Numbered from the stretch's first letter, positions 1 through 6,263 are shown. The stretch is DNA of 8,413 nucleotides from CAYZPE01 sp964626625 (GCA_964626625.1 CAZVFV010000033.1:1-8413); one strand, 5' to 3'. The notes: a model not told the origin generated them from the letters alone. Numbers and translations are program-made.

Positions 1-23
1 GTTATTTTATTTTCTTCATTCAT
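1..23 (-). CDS. 5' end of a gene leaving the left edge (hypothetical, partial)
   Basis: An ATG at 23 on the minus strand opens a frame of seven codons (MNEENKI) that stays open to the window edge. Promoter-like hexamers lie upstream: TATAAT at 45-50 and GATACT at 31-36, the latter ending seven bases before the ATG. No Shine-Dalgarno site is visible. A second ATG at 19 in another frame hits TAA after five codons, so it is not the start. Too little is present to name a product, and the frame could close just outside. Confidence 0.35.
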
Positions 24-44
24 AAGAAAAAGTATCTTAAGTCA

Positions 45-50
45 ATTATA
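45..50 (-). promoter_or_regulatory. Possible -10 box for the left-edge gene
   Basis: The minus strand reads a consensus TATAAT here, followed by TGAC and the ATG at 23. Seventeen bases upstream only a poor -35 (TTTTCT, 68-73) is seen, so this is a -10-only prediction. It lies in the gap after the DUF4015 gene, where a new transcript would be expected to start. Confidence 0.35.
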
Positions 51-114
51 CCCCACCTTAGACTTTAAGAAAAAACTATTCTGAAAGAAGTACGTCTCTT
101 GTGTATTTATTTGA

Positions 115-133
115 AGCGTTCTCCGCCGACGCT
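115..133 (-). other. GC-rich hairpin after the DUF4015 gene, possible weak terminator
   Basis: AGCGT (115-119) and ACGCT (129-133) form a 5-bp perfect stem around a 9-base loop, within a short GC-rich block (about 116-138) that stands out from the AT-rich surroundings. On the minus strand it follows the DUF4015 stop codon by about 28 bases. No T-run follows directly; the nearest minus-strand T6 is at 70-75. It may slow or end transcription of the envelope cluster, but it is not a textbook terminator. Confidence 0.3.
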
Positions 134-161
134 GTCGCTATGGTGAACAAGCACCACATCC

Positions 162-1331
162 TTATTCAGGTAATAAAGCCTCTCTGGTATACCTATTAGA
201 TGCATTCCACAACATCCAGCTCGTGAGTCCCACATCATACGTTGCTTGTATTTGAGCTCTTACCATATCTGGAGTGTAGGTTGCTCCTAAATTAAAATCC
301 TGAATCCAAGGACGAAGTTTGAGTATGGAAGTACTTGCAACTGTTGCATCAAATGCCTGTACTTTTTTTACTCCCTGACCCATAGAATATTTAATAACTT
401 CATATGGGTGTGCAGCTGGATTATCCAAACCAATAAATCCCTTTGGATAATGTGATGGGTATACCATAGGAGCAATAAAATCAAAATAAGGCAGGGCAAC
501 TTCGAGCTTTTGACCTATATTTAAATCATCTGAGTTAGTTGTTGTCATACCAAACAAATCTGCAGACATTACAATACCGAGTGGATTTAATTCACCATGA
601 AGATATTTGAAAAACTCACCCATAACATCTGTTTTTTTTCTTCCATCGCTCCATGGAAAATAAATATCATTCATTGGGCCATCAGATGGAAAACGAATGT
701 AATCAAAATTTATTTCATCAAAACCAATAGCATAACTTTCCTTTGCAAGTTTAACGTGATAATCCCACACATCTCGAGCACCAGGATCAGTAAAACTAAG
801 TCCTTTAAAATCTTTCCACACAACACTTGTATCTGTTCTTTTTTTAACAGCTAAATCTGGACGAGTTTGAGTAAGATACGGGTCTTGAAAAACAGTAACG
901 CGTCCCAAAACATATATACCCGCATCATGAAGCGATCCAATAAATTCTTTCATATCAGAAGCAAAGCATGTTTTTGAAACTACATCAGAAAATTCAGAGC
1001 CTTTCGCTCTAAAAGAAATATTTCCACTGTAGTCCTTTATGTCTATCAATATTGAATTAAGCTCTGTTTCTTTTACAAGAGCAACAAGTTTAGTTCGAAT
1101 TGAAGGAGTGCCTGCGACACAACCACTCATGTACAAAGCTTTCACTGCTTCAGGTGTTTGTATATGAGTAACGACAAAAGGTTTTTCTTTTGGAACTTCG
1201 TCTACTTTAGTCTCTATAGTTGGATCCGGAACAGCAAGATAGTGAACTGGACTTGCAATAGGAATAAAAACAAAAGCTCCGTACGCCAGAGCACATCCTA
1301 TTACAGCAACAAAGACATAGAGTATTTTCAT
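162..1331 (-). CDS. Signal-anchored DUF4015 protein, putative glycosyl hydrolase (TIM-barrel type)
   Basis: The 389-residue protein has an N-terminal hydrophobic segment (about 2-26) that is either a signal peptide or a membrane anchor, a short linker (about 30-60), then a domain I recognise as DUF4015 (putative glycosyl hydrolase-like family). Supporting segments are KALYMSG (64-70), ILIDIKDYSGNISF (94-107), FDEINFDYIRFPSDG (204-218), ADLFG (257-261), FIAPMVYPSHY (285-295) and WNASNRYT (375-382). The acidic residues in IDIKD and FDEINFDYIRF are typical of family members and are catalytic candidates by analogy only. It should act outside the membrane on a polysaccharide, perhaps peptidoglycan or a surface glycan; no substrate is established. 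Its ATG overlaps the TGA of the upstream membrane-protein gene (ATGA), so translation is probably coupled. It is the last gene of the murD-to-DUF4015 cluster. Confidence 0.85.
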   Translation of the reverse strand: MKILYVFVAVIGCALAYGAFVFIPIASPVHYLAVPDPTIETKVDEVPKEKPFVVTHIQTPEAVKALYMSGCVAGTPSIRTKLVALVKETELNSILIDIKDYSGNISFRAKGSEFSDVVSKTCFASDMKEFIGSLHDAGIYVLGRVTVFQDPYLTQTRPDLAVKKRTDTSVVWKDFKGLSFTDPGARDVWDYHVKLAKESYAIGFDEINFDYIRFPSDGPMNDIYFPWSDGRKKTDVMGEFFKYLHGELNPLGIVMSADLFGMTTTNSDDLNIGQKLEVALPYFDFIAPMVYPSHYPKGFIGLDNPAAHPYEVIKYSMGQGVKKVQAFDATVASTSILKLRPWIQDFNLGATYTPDMVRAQIQATYDVGLTSWMLWNASNRYTREALLPE

Positions 1332-1567
1332 ACACCTGAAGAAGTTGGACCATTTTCAACAAAAACATGAGAAGCTACCGACCGAACACCCTCTAAAACT
1401 TTTTCTCCAAAAGTCTTTCTGTGACGCATTCCAATAAATGTAAATATAGAAACACTTACACCAGCAGTAAAAACAAAGAATGTCTCCCAACCACTAGGAA
1501 AACCGAGAAACGGCAAAAGCGCTAAACATATACCTATAATAAAAACACCTTTTTGAAATCCATTCAT
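1328..1567 (-). CDS. Small two-helix membrane protein (hypothetical)
   Basis: A 79-residue protein if started at the ATG at 1567. The same frame runs back to a GTG at 1597, but the ATG is preferred because a TATAAT (1577-1582) lies between the two. Two hydrophobic segments are visible, about residues 6-23 (containing LALLPFLGFP) and 25-46 (containing FFVFTAGVSVSIFTFIG), with a short loop between them, followed by a basic segment (MRHRK) and a soluble tail of about 30 residues. This suggests a hairpin in the membrane with the basic side in the cytoplasm. No family is named with confidence. It follows murC by 51 bases and its TGA overlaps the ATG of the DUF4015 gene by four bases, so the two products are likely made together. 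No Shine-Dalgarno site is seen. Confidence 0.65.
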   Translation of the reverse strand: MNGFQKGVFIIGICLALLPFLGFPSGWETFFVFTAGVSVSIFTFIGMRHRKTFGEKVLEGVRSVASHVFVENGPTSSGV

Positions 1568-1576
1568 AATAAATCT

Positions 1577-1582
1577 ATTATA
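1577..1582 (-). promoter_or_regulatory. -10-like TATAAT just upstream of the small membrane protein gene
   Basis: The minus strand has consensus TATAAT ending nine bases before the ATG at 1567. A start about seven bases after the box would give a leader of only about two bases. No good -35 is found at 16-18 bases. It may allow the last two genes to be expressed apart from murC. Confidence 0.4.
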
Positions 1583-1618
1583 TACACCTACGAGCACAAA
1601 TAAAACTGTTGATAGAAA

Positions 1619-2917
1619 TTAGACCACGACATGTTGCGCAACGTGATATATATCCCCTGCTCCAACAACCAAACAAACATCCACTTCGGTTAGTGTTTTC
1701 TTTATATAAGCTTCTATGTCAGCTATGCCAGCAAAAGAAATAACATTTTTATGTATCTTCTTAATTTCTTCCGCAAGCATGTCTGAGGATATTGAAGGAT
1801 CAAATACTTCTCGAGCACTATATATAGGAGTAAGTATAATATGATCCGCTTTTGAAAGAGACTCCGTGAACTCCTTAAAAAGAAGCTTAGTTCTACTATA
1901 TAAATGTGGTTGAAAAACTATAGTAATTTTTTTATCAGGAAATTTCTCCTTGGCACCCAAAATAACAGCTAAAACTTTCTGAGGATTGTGAGCATAATCA
2001 TCGTACACAAGCGCCCCAGAAGATGTCTTTCCTTTGTACTCAAAACGTCTCCACACACCCTCAAAGTCTCCTAAAGATCTAAGGAGCGAGCCCTCAGAAA
2101 CATCAAGCACACCTCCGACACACAGAGCTGCCCGTGCATTTTCTACATTATGAATTCCGGGAACTTTTAAAGTTAGACCTCTAATGTCAGCTGACATGTA
2201 GTCAATCACCTTGCATTTCGCCCTCTCTATCACAGGAGCCAAATGAGGGTGTTTCATATTACAAATCAAAAATCCCTCTGCTGGAATTTTTGCAACGAGT
2301 GAACTAAAAGCATCTTGAATATCTGCCAAGTCTTTATAGAAATCCAGATGGTCTAAATCTATATTTGTGATCACGACAATAAATGGCGAGAGGCTTAAAA
2401 AAGATTTTTTATATTCATCTGCTTCAGTTAAAAAATATTCATCTTCTCCAGAAATAAAATTAGTGCGAGGATTTTTAAGAAGTGACCCAACAACAACAGT
2501 TGGCTTCAAACCTCCAGCAATTAAACTCTCAGCAATCATAGCTGTCGTAGTTGTTTTACCGTGAGTACCAGAAACAGCAATAACTTTCTTATCACGAGAC
2601 ACAAGACCTAACATTTCTGAATATGAAAGAAATGGAATATTTCTTTTGTGTGCTTCAGTAAGCTCAGTATTATCTTTAGGTATTGCAGCTGTATACACAA
2701 CTAAATCAACATCAGTACTTACGTATTCAGCCTTGTGACCTTGAAAGACAAGGGCACCAATCTTCTTAAGTTCTTCTGTAATTTCCGAGCTACCACTGTC
2801 TGACCCTGTAACAATTTTACCTTCATGAAGCATCATGCGAGCGAGGGCTGACACACCAATACCACCTATACCTATAAAGTGGACTTTCTTAATCTTTTTT
2901 AGATCCATATCAGACAT
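1619..2917 (-). CDS. murC: UDP-N-acetylmuramate--L-alanine ligase (MurC)
   Basis: Cytoplasmic ATP-dependent ligase that adds L-alanine to UDP-MurNAc, the first peptide step of peptidoglycan synthesis. With the ATG at 2917 it has 432 residues, slightly short for MurC. Visible motifs: Rossmann-like GIGGIG (16-21) in the N-terminal UDP-binding domain; ATP loop GTHGKTTTT (117-125); EADE (165-168) and DLDHLD (187-192) in the central domain; GIHNVENA (254-261); WRRFE (289-293); DDYAHNP (306-312) and QPHLYSRT (336-343) in the C-terminal domain; and GAGD (419-422). The SGTHGKT and DYAHNP pair distinguishes MurC from MurD/E/F. The frame extends to a TTG at 2944, but ATG 2917 is chosen because TTGGTT-17-TATACT lies just before it, ending six bases from the ATG. 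ATG 2908 (giving MDLKKIKKVHF) also fits the family. The gene follows the kinase by 35 bases. Confidence 0.95.
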   Translation of the reverse strand: MSDMDLKKIKKVHFIGIGGIGVSALARMMLHEGKIVTGSDSGSSEITEELKKIGALVFQGHKAEYVSTDVDLVVYTAAIPKDNTELTEAHKRNIPFLSYSEMLGLVSRDKKVIAVSGTHGKTTTTAMIAESLIAGGLKPTVVVGSLLKNPRTNFISGEDEYFLTEADEYKKSFLSLSPFIVVITNIDLDHLDFYKDLADIQDAFSSLVAKIPAEGFLICNMKHPHLAPVIERAKCKVIDYMSADIRGLTLKVPGIHNVENARAALCVGGVLDVSEGSLLRSLGDFEGVWRRFEYKGKTSSGALVYDDYAHNPQKVLAVILGAKEKFPDKKITIVFQPHLYSRTKLLFKEFTESLSKADHIILTPIYSAREVFDPSISSDMLAEEIKKIHKNVISFAGIADIEAYIKKTLTEVDVCLVVGAGDIYHVAQHVVV

Positions 2918-2923
2918 GCGGTT

Positions 2924-2952
2924 AGTATATTGTTTTACAAACAAAAAACCAA
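2924..2952 (-). promoter_or_regulatory. Predicted murC promoter giving a leaderless mRNA
   Basis: On the minus strand, TTGGTT (2947-2952) and TATACT (2924-2929) are separated by 17 bases. The -10 ends six bases before the ATG at 2917, so the expected transcription start falls on or beside the start codon. The -35 matches TTGACA at three positions; the -10 matches TATAAT at five. This would give murC a transcript independent of murD and would exclude the TTG start at 2944. Confidence 0.5.
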
Positions 2953-3825
2953 TTATCTATTTATATTAAATACAAGATTAAACGTTGTGCCTTTATTTCT
3001 TCCCCTTGATTCAGCCCAGATTTTTCCATTATGATGTTTAACAATCATATTTGATACAAAAAGTGCTAGACCCAAACCTTCTGGATCTGCACTTTTTGCA
3101 CCCTCACTTCTCCAAAACTTTTTAAATAAGCGACGTTTATCACTTGTATTAAGTCCAATACCTGAATCCTTAATAGAGAAATAAATCTGATTATTCTTAC
3201 TTTGCAAAGACACCTTGATAAGCCCTCCGTTTGGAGTGTACTTCATCGCATTTTCAAATAGTGTATCGAGCACAAACTGTATTTTCTGTTCATCAACAAC
3301 AATAAGCGGAATCGAAGAATCTGCCTGAATATCAAAATGTAAATCTTTACGACGAATATATTCATTAAGTTTACCGAGCGCATCATCAACCATTTCTCTA
3401 AAAGAAACCGCCTTAAATGCGTATGCGAGCCTACTATCAAAACGAGCGACCCCTGCCAAGTGATCAACTACCTGCATCAACTTTGCTATCGCCCCATTTA
3501 TGCTCTTTATTAAAGAATCCTTATCTTCTATAGTTGTCTCTCCTTTTAAAGAATCGATTGCCCATTTAATACCTGTAAGTGAGGTTCTGAATTTATGAGT
3601 AACAATAGTCAAAAATTGATATTTAAGATTTTCCAAATCACGCTCTTTTTGTGTAAATAAAAAGATGAGGAGTGTACAAAAAACTAGCGTGAGAGCAAGT
3701 ACCGAATACTGTGGAACAAAAGACGTATAACTTTCTAATTCACCATGAAATCTGTTTGCAAGAACAAGACCAATTAAAAAGATCCAAAGAAATGAATAGA
3801 GAATTATTTTTTTAAAAGTTTCCAT
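2953..3825 (-). CDS. Membrane-bound sensor histidine kinase without an adjacent response regulator
   Basis: A 290-residue kinase. Two membrane segments (about 7-24 and 40-58) enclose only about 15 outside residues, so there is no real extracellular sensor domain. A dimerisation/phosphoacceptor helix follows, with VTHKFRTSL (75-83; His77 is the expected phosphorylated residue; the usual Pro of HELRTPL is Ser here). The ATP-binding domain shows the N-box ENAMKYTPNGG (191-201), G1 DSGIGL (220-225), an F-box-like RLFKKFWRSEGA (232-243), G2 EGLGLAL (249-255) and G3 GTTF (279-282), so it looks catalytically complete. It lies between murD (24-base gap) and murC (35-base gap) with no response regulator in the window. 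It may sense the membrane or wall-precursor state; that is inference from position. Its partner must be encoded elsewhere. Confidence 0.88.
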   Translation of the reverse strand: METFKKIILYSFLWIFLIGLVLANRFHGELESYTSFVPQYSVLALTLVFCTLLIFLFTQKERDLENLKYQFLTIVTHKFRTSLTGIKWAIDSLKGETTIEDKDSLIKSINGAIAKLMQVVDHLAGVARFDSRLAYAFKAVSFREMVDDALGKLNEYIRRKDLHFDIQADSSIPLIVVDEQKIQFVLDTLFENAMKYTPNGGLIKVSLQSKNNQIYFSIKDSGIGLNTSDKRRLFKKFWRSEGAKSADPEGLGLALFVSNMIVKHHNGKIWAESRGRNKGTTFNLVFNINR

Positions 3826-3833
3826 TATCTTTT

Positions 3834-3845
3834 AGTATACCTCCT
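3834..3845 (-). promoter_or_regulatory. AGGAGG and -10-like TATACT upstream of the kinase gene
   Basis: Minus-strand AGGAGG (3840-3845) is 14 bases from the ATG at 3825, too far for an ordinary ribosome binding site. It is followed at once by TATACT (3834-3839), which ends eight bases before the ATG. No -35 is seen at 16-18 bases. Either the Shine-Dalgarno acts at an unusual distance, or a promoter here yields a very short leader. No better in-frame start lies nearer the AGGAGG. Confidence 0.35.
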
Positions 3846-3849
3846 CATG

Positions 3850-5223
3850 TCACAACTTATTTACTATTTCTAGAAATCTATCTCCTCGATCAAATTCATT
3901 TATAAACATACCAAATGAAGCAAAAGCAGGACTGAACAGAATTACATCACCCTTTATTGCACCAACCAAAGACTTGTCAATCGCATCTTTGAGTGAGTCA
4001 GCTACATCAGCTTTTAGCTGTTGGCTTTTAGCTGTTAGATTTTTTTGACCTGAAAGCTCAAAGATAGAAGCTTTAAGCTTATCTGTTCCTGTCCCTGGCA
4101 ATAAAACTACTTTTTTACAATACTTTGGAATTACTTCAATAAGCTTACTCATATCCAAGGTTTTATCTGCCCCACCCAGAATCAAAATAATATTTTTATC
4201 CTTTCCAAGTGCATTAAGAGCGACTACTGTTGCCTCGGGTGTTGTGGATGTTGTGTCGTTATATATTTTTACTCCACGCACTTCTTTTACAAACTCCAAA
4301 CGACCTGAAATACCCTTAAAATTCATAACACCCCACTCAATTACCTCTTCGGAAACACCCAAGGTACGACAAGCCTCAATAACACACGAAGCATTATAGA
4401 TATTATGCTCTCCTAATATTTTTAATTTCCATTCCTGAGGAACATTCTCCATTCGAGCAGTAATAATTCTACTCTGTATGTCTTTTCCGTACTTCTCTAT
4501 CAATAATTTTTCTACCTGACTTCCAAGAATAAGTACATCATCTGTATTTTGATACTTAAATATATTTGTCTTATCTTTTAAATAGCTATCCTTATCACCC
4601 TTATAAAAATTTAAATGATCATCAAAAAAAGTTGTAAAAATAGAAATGTGTGGACTTTTTTTAATATCACCCATTCCAGCAAGTGCCCATGAATCAAGTT
4701 CAAGTACTACCAAATCCCCTTTATGCGCTTCTTTAAGTAGTGACAGAGTGGAAACATTTTTAACATTTCCACCTAGAAAAACTTTTTTATCTTTAAAGGA
4801 AACTTTTGAAAGTATATCAAAAAGCATGTGAGTAACAGTCGATTTACCTCTTGTGCCCGTAATACCAATAAGTGTACTTTCTGAATACTGCGCAAAAAGC
4901 GACTCACTTACATAAATCGGAATATTATTTTTTCGTGCCTCTCTCAAGAAAATAGAATCGAGCGGAACATTTCCAGGCTGGAGAACAAAATCCTGATTTT
5001 TAAAATCTTCTAGATCATGCTTGCCTAACACAAATTTAATATCTTTAAATTGAGAAAGTTTTTCAAGGGAAGGTTGTAATTCTTCTTTAGACTTAAGGTC
5101 GGTTATCGTAAGTTTAGCGCCACATTCAGCAAGAAAGAGGGCGTCATTCAAAGCCCCACCCAAAAGACCAAGTCCCATGACTGTTACTTTTTTATCTTTA
5201 AAATGTTCTTTGTAATCCATCAT
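3850..5223 (-). CDS. murD: UDP-N-acetylmuramoyl-alanine--glutamate ligase (MurD)
   Basis: Cytoplasmic ATP-dependent ligase adding the second stem-peptide residue (normally D-Glu) to UDP-MurNAc-L-Ala. 457 residues, normal for MurD. Motifs: GLGLLG (17-22); QPGNVPLDS (82-90) where SPGIPLD is usual; ATP loop GITGTRGKST (120-129); ELDSWAL (175-181, usually ELSSFQL); DDHLNFYK (201-208); K218 in DKTNIF, aligning with the carbamylated lysine of E. coli MurD; EHNIYNAS (272-279); GRLE (307-310); NDTTSTTPEA (322-331); LGGADK (349-354); SPAFASFGMF (431-440); DRGDRF (445-450). The NDTTSTT segment replaces NDSKATN, so the lysine equivalent to E. coli K319 is Thr325. ATGs at 5223 and 5220 are adjacent; an extended -10 sits just upstream, which favours 5220 if the mRNA is leaderless. 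First gene of the envelope cluster, isolated from the YfiH gene by a terminator. Confidence 0.93.
   Translation of the reverse strand: MMDYKEHFKDKKVTVMGLGLLGGALNDALFLAECGAKLTITDLKSKEELQPSLEKLSQFKDIKFVLGKHDLEDFKNQDFVLQPGNVPLDSIFLREARKNNIPIYVSESLFAQYSESTLIGITGTRGKSTVTHMLFDILSKVSFKDKKVFLGGNVKNVSTLSLLKEAHKGDLVVLELDSWALAGMGDIKKSPHISIFTTFFDDHLNFYKGDKDSYLKDKTNIFKYQNTDDVLILGSQVEKLLIEKYGKDIQSRIITARMENVPQEWKLKILGEHNIYNASCVIEACRTLGVSEEVIEWGVMNFKGISGRLEFVKEVRGVKIYNDTTSTTPEATVVALNALGKDKNIILILGGADKTLDMSKLIEVIPKYCKKVVLLPGTGTDKLKASIFELSGQKNLTAKSQQLKADVADSLKDAIDKSLVGAIKGDVILFSPAFASFGMFINEFDRGDRFLEIVNKL
4010..4037. repeat. 14-bp tandem duplication inside murD
   Basis: Two adjacent 14-base copies, gcttttagctgttg (4010-4023) and gcttttagctgtta (4024-4037), differ only at the last base. 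They encode part of a variable stretch of MurD (about residues 396-405, around LTAKSQQLKAD) between LPGTGTDKL and the conserved SPAFASF. Because 14 is not a multiple of three, the two copies are read in different frames. It is probably a slippage-type duplication tolerated in a surface loop. Confidence 0.7.
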
Positions 5224-5226
5224 GTC

Positions 5227-5235
5227 ATTCTAACA
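5227..5235 (-). promoter_or_regulatory. Extended -10 promoter element for murD
   Basis: The minus strand reads TGTTAGAAT, matching the extended -10 pattern TGnTATAAT with one change. It lies just beyond the upstream terminator, where a promoter is needed. The hexamer ends three bases before ATG 5223 and six before ATG 5220, so the start would fall at about 5220, on the second ATG. No clear -35 is seen, which is common for extended -10 promoters. Confidence 0.5.
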
Positions 5236-5248
5236 AGTTCAGGCAAAT

Positions 5249-5278
5249 AAAAAAGTGACAGGTTTCTAGTCTGCCACT
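5249..5278 (-). terminator. Rho-independent terminator of the YfiH/PgeF gene
   Basis: On the minus strand AGTGGCAG (5271-5278) pairs with CTGTCACT (5254-5261) in an 8-bp stem with one G-U pair and a 9-base loop, followed directly by T6 (5249-5254, sharing the last stem base). It starts 16 bases after the TAA at 5295 and separates this gene from murD. Confidence 0.85.
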
Positions 5279-5294
5279 GAGAATCAAAACTTTT

Positions 5295-6179
5295 TTAGGT
5301 AAAGGCAACAAGAACGCCGTTGCGTTTACCTTCAGCCGACGCAACACCACCTTCAACTTGTCTTTTATGAGACCAGAATCTACCCCCATGACTTCCTGTA
5401 CCATCGGTGTACGTACAAACACCATCTGAAAGAATGTTCACATGTGGCACGCCGTGGATTTTTGCTTGCGCACGAACCAGGGCAAAGAAGTCAAGATGTC
5501 CTTCCATACACCTATCGAAACCAGAAGGTCTAACCATTTTCCCACCCTTAAGAAGTGGAGCAAAAACTTCTCCGCCCCATTTGTCAAAGACATAGGAAAT
5601 CAAAGTTTTATTTTGATCTCCATACTTCTGGTCTGAAGCTGAGTAATTGACAGCCTGAGCACCAATACCACACAAAACATCAATTCTTAGATCTTTCTTA
5701 TTTCCCTTGAAAAACTCAAGAGCACGATCAACCACACTTCCATGTGTCCGCACCTTACCGCTGTGATCAATACGACACGGATCAAGAAGAGAGTTTTTTC
5801 CCGCATGGCAAACAACAACAAAGTCTCCTTGAGGAATTGAAAAAACCAACGTTGGACAATCGGCACTTGCAATAAACAAGGCTTGGCCTTTTGTGATCCT
5901 GACACCATCAACGAAACATTGAGTGTAGACACCTACCCCGTCAACATCAACCTTTTTCTGAAACAACTCACAGCTGTCAGCGATCCGAGCATTGAAATGC
6001 GAAACGTTCGGAAGAAGGAGTTTTGAGACTCCCTGATCACGAACATGCTGAACCATACACGCAAGAAGAGATTCTTTTTCAAAAAGCCCCCTAAAATCTG
6101 TAGGCTTTCCAAAAACTGAAGCTGTTCCTCCTCCACATACGCGAGTGTACGAAGGACGCAAACAAAGAGAAGTAGCCAT
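5295..6179 (-). CDS. pgeF: Laccase-domain YfiH family protein, probable peptidoglycan editing factor
   Basis: A 294-residue protein of the Cu-oxidase_4 / YfiH family. E. coli YfiH (PgeF) removes L-Ser wrongly attached to UDP-MurNAc; other family members act on purine nucleosides, so substrate cannot be set from sequence. The expected metal ligands are visible: His61 in NVSHFNA, Cys108 in SADCPTL and His125 in CHAGKNS. The C-terminal DGVCTYTD (252-259) and FWSHKR (268-273) match the D.CTY...F.S.RR block. Divergences: CHAGKNS for AHAGWRG, and no RREG..GR near the end. The frame extends upstream to 6320, but ATG 6179 is clear from AGGAGG eight bases away and from the promoter and palindrome lying in the extension. 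It is a single gene between two terminators. GC is higher than neighbours (sampled 60-base rows hold 26 and 29 G/C against 16 in murD and 23 in pyk), which may mean separate acquisition. Confidence 0.82.
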   Translation of the reverse strand: MATSLCLRPSYTRVCGGGTASVFGKPTDFRGLFEKESLLACMVQHVRDQGVSKLLLPNVSHFNARIADSCELFQKKVDVDGVGVYTQCFVDGVRITKGQALFIASADCPTLVFSIPQGDFVVVCHAGKNSLLDPCRIDHSGKVRTHGSVVDRALEFFKGNKKDLRIDVLCGIGAQAVNYSASDQKYGDQNKTLISYVFDKWGGEVFAPLLKGGKMVRPSGFDRCMEGHLDFFALVRAQAKIHGVPHVNILSDGVCTYTDGTGSHGGRFWSHKRQVEGGVASAEGKRNGVLVAFT

Positions 6180-6187
6180 AACACAAA

Positions 6188-6193
6188 CCTCCT
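6188..6193 (-). promoter_or_regulatory. Strong Shine-Dalgarno site fixing the YfiH/PgeF start
   Basis: AGGAGG on the minus strand lies eight bases before the ATG at 6179. It is the best-placed ribosome binding site on this strand and rules out the 47-residue upstream extension of the frame. A small inverted repeat (CTGT 6192-6195, ACAG 6201-6204) touches it and could partly mask it. Confidence 0.85.
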
Positions 6194-6234
6194 GTATTAA
6201 ACAGACAATGAACAGAATCCTTGATCCAAAGGAA

Positions 6235-6263
6235 ATTCTATAAGAAAAAATGTGTACAGTCAA
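6235..6263 (-). promoter_or_regulatory. Consensus promoter of the YfiH/PgeF gene
   Basis: Minus-strand TTGACT (6258-6263) and TAGAAT (6235-6240) are exactly 17 bases apart and match the sigma-70 consensus at five positions each. The expected start near 6228 gives a leader of about 50 bases containing the Shine-Dalgarno site. The -35 lies inside the arm of the 44-bp palindrome that ends pyk. Confidence 0.7.

Noticed and set aside
68..105. T6-run with a weak AAGA/TCTT hairpin after the DUF4015 gene
   Set aside because: The stem is about four A/T-rich pairs and is not adjacent to the T-run, so it is not a supported terminator.
1568..1597. GTG start for the small membrane protein
   Set aside because: No Shine-Dalgarno site is present and a TATAAT lies inside this stretch; the ATG at 1567 places the first hydrophobic segment near the N-terminus.
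2918..2944. TTG start for MurC at 2944
   Set aside because: The extra nine residues do not match the usual MurC N-terminus, and a -10 box lies between the TTG and the ATG at 2917.
5407..5932. Several open frames of 60-80 codons on both strands over the YfiH gene
   Set aside because: They lie wholly within the well-supported coding frame, lack recognisable domains and have no suitable starts; they are shadows favoured by higher GC.
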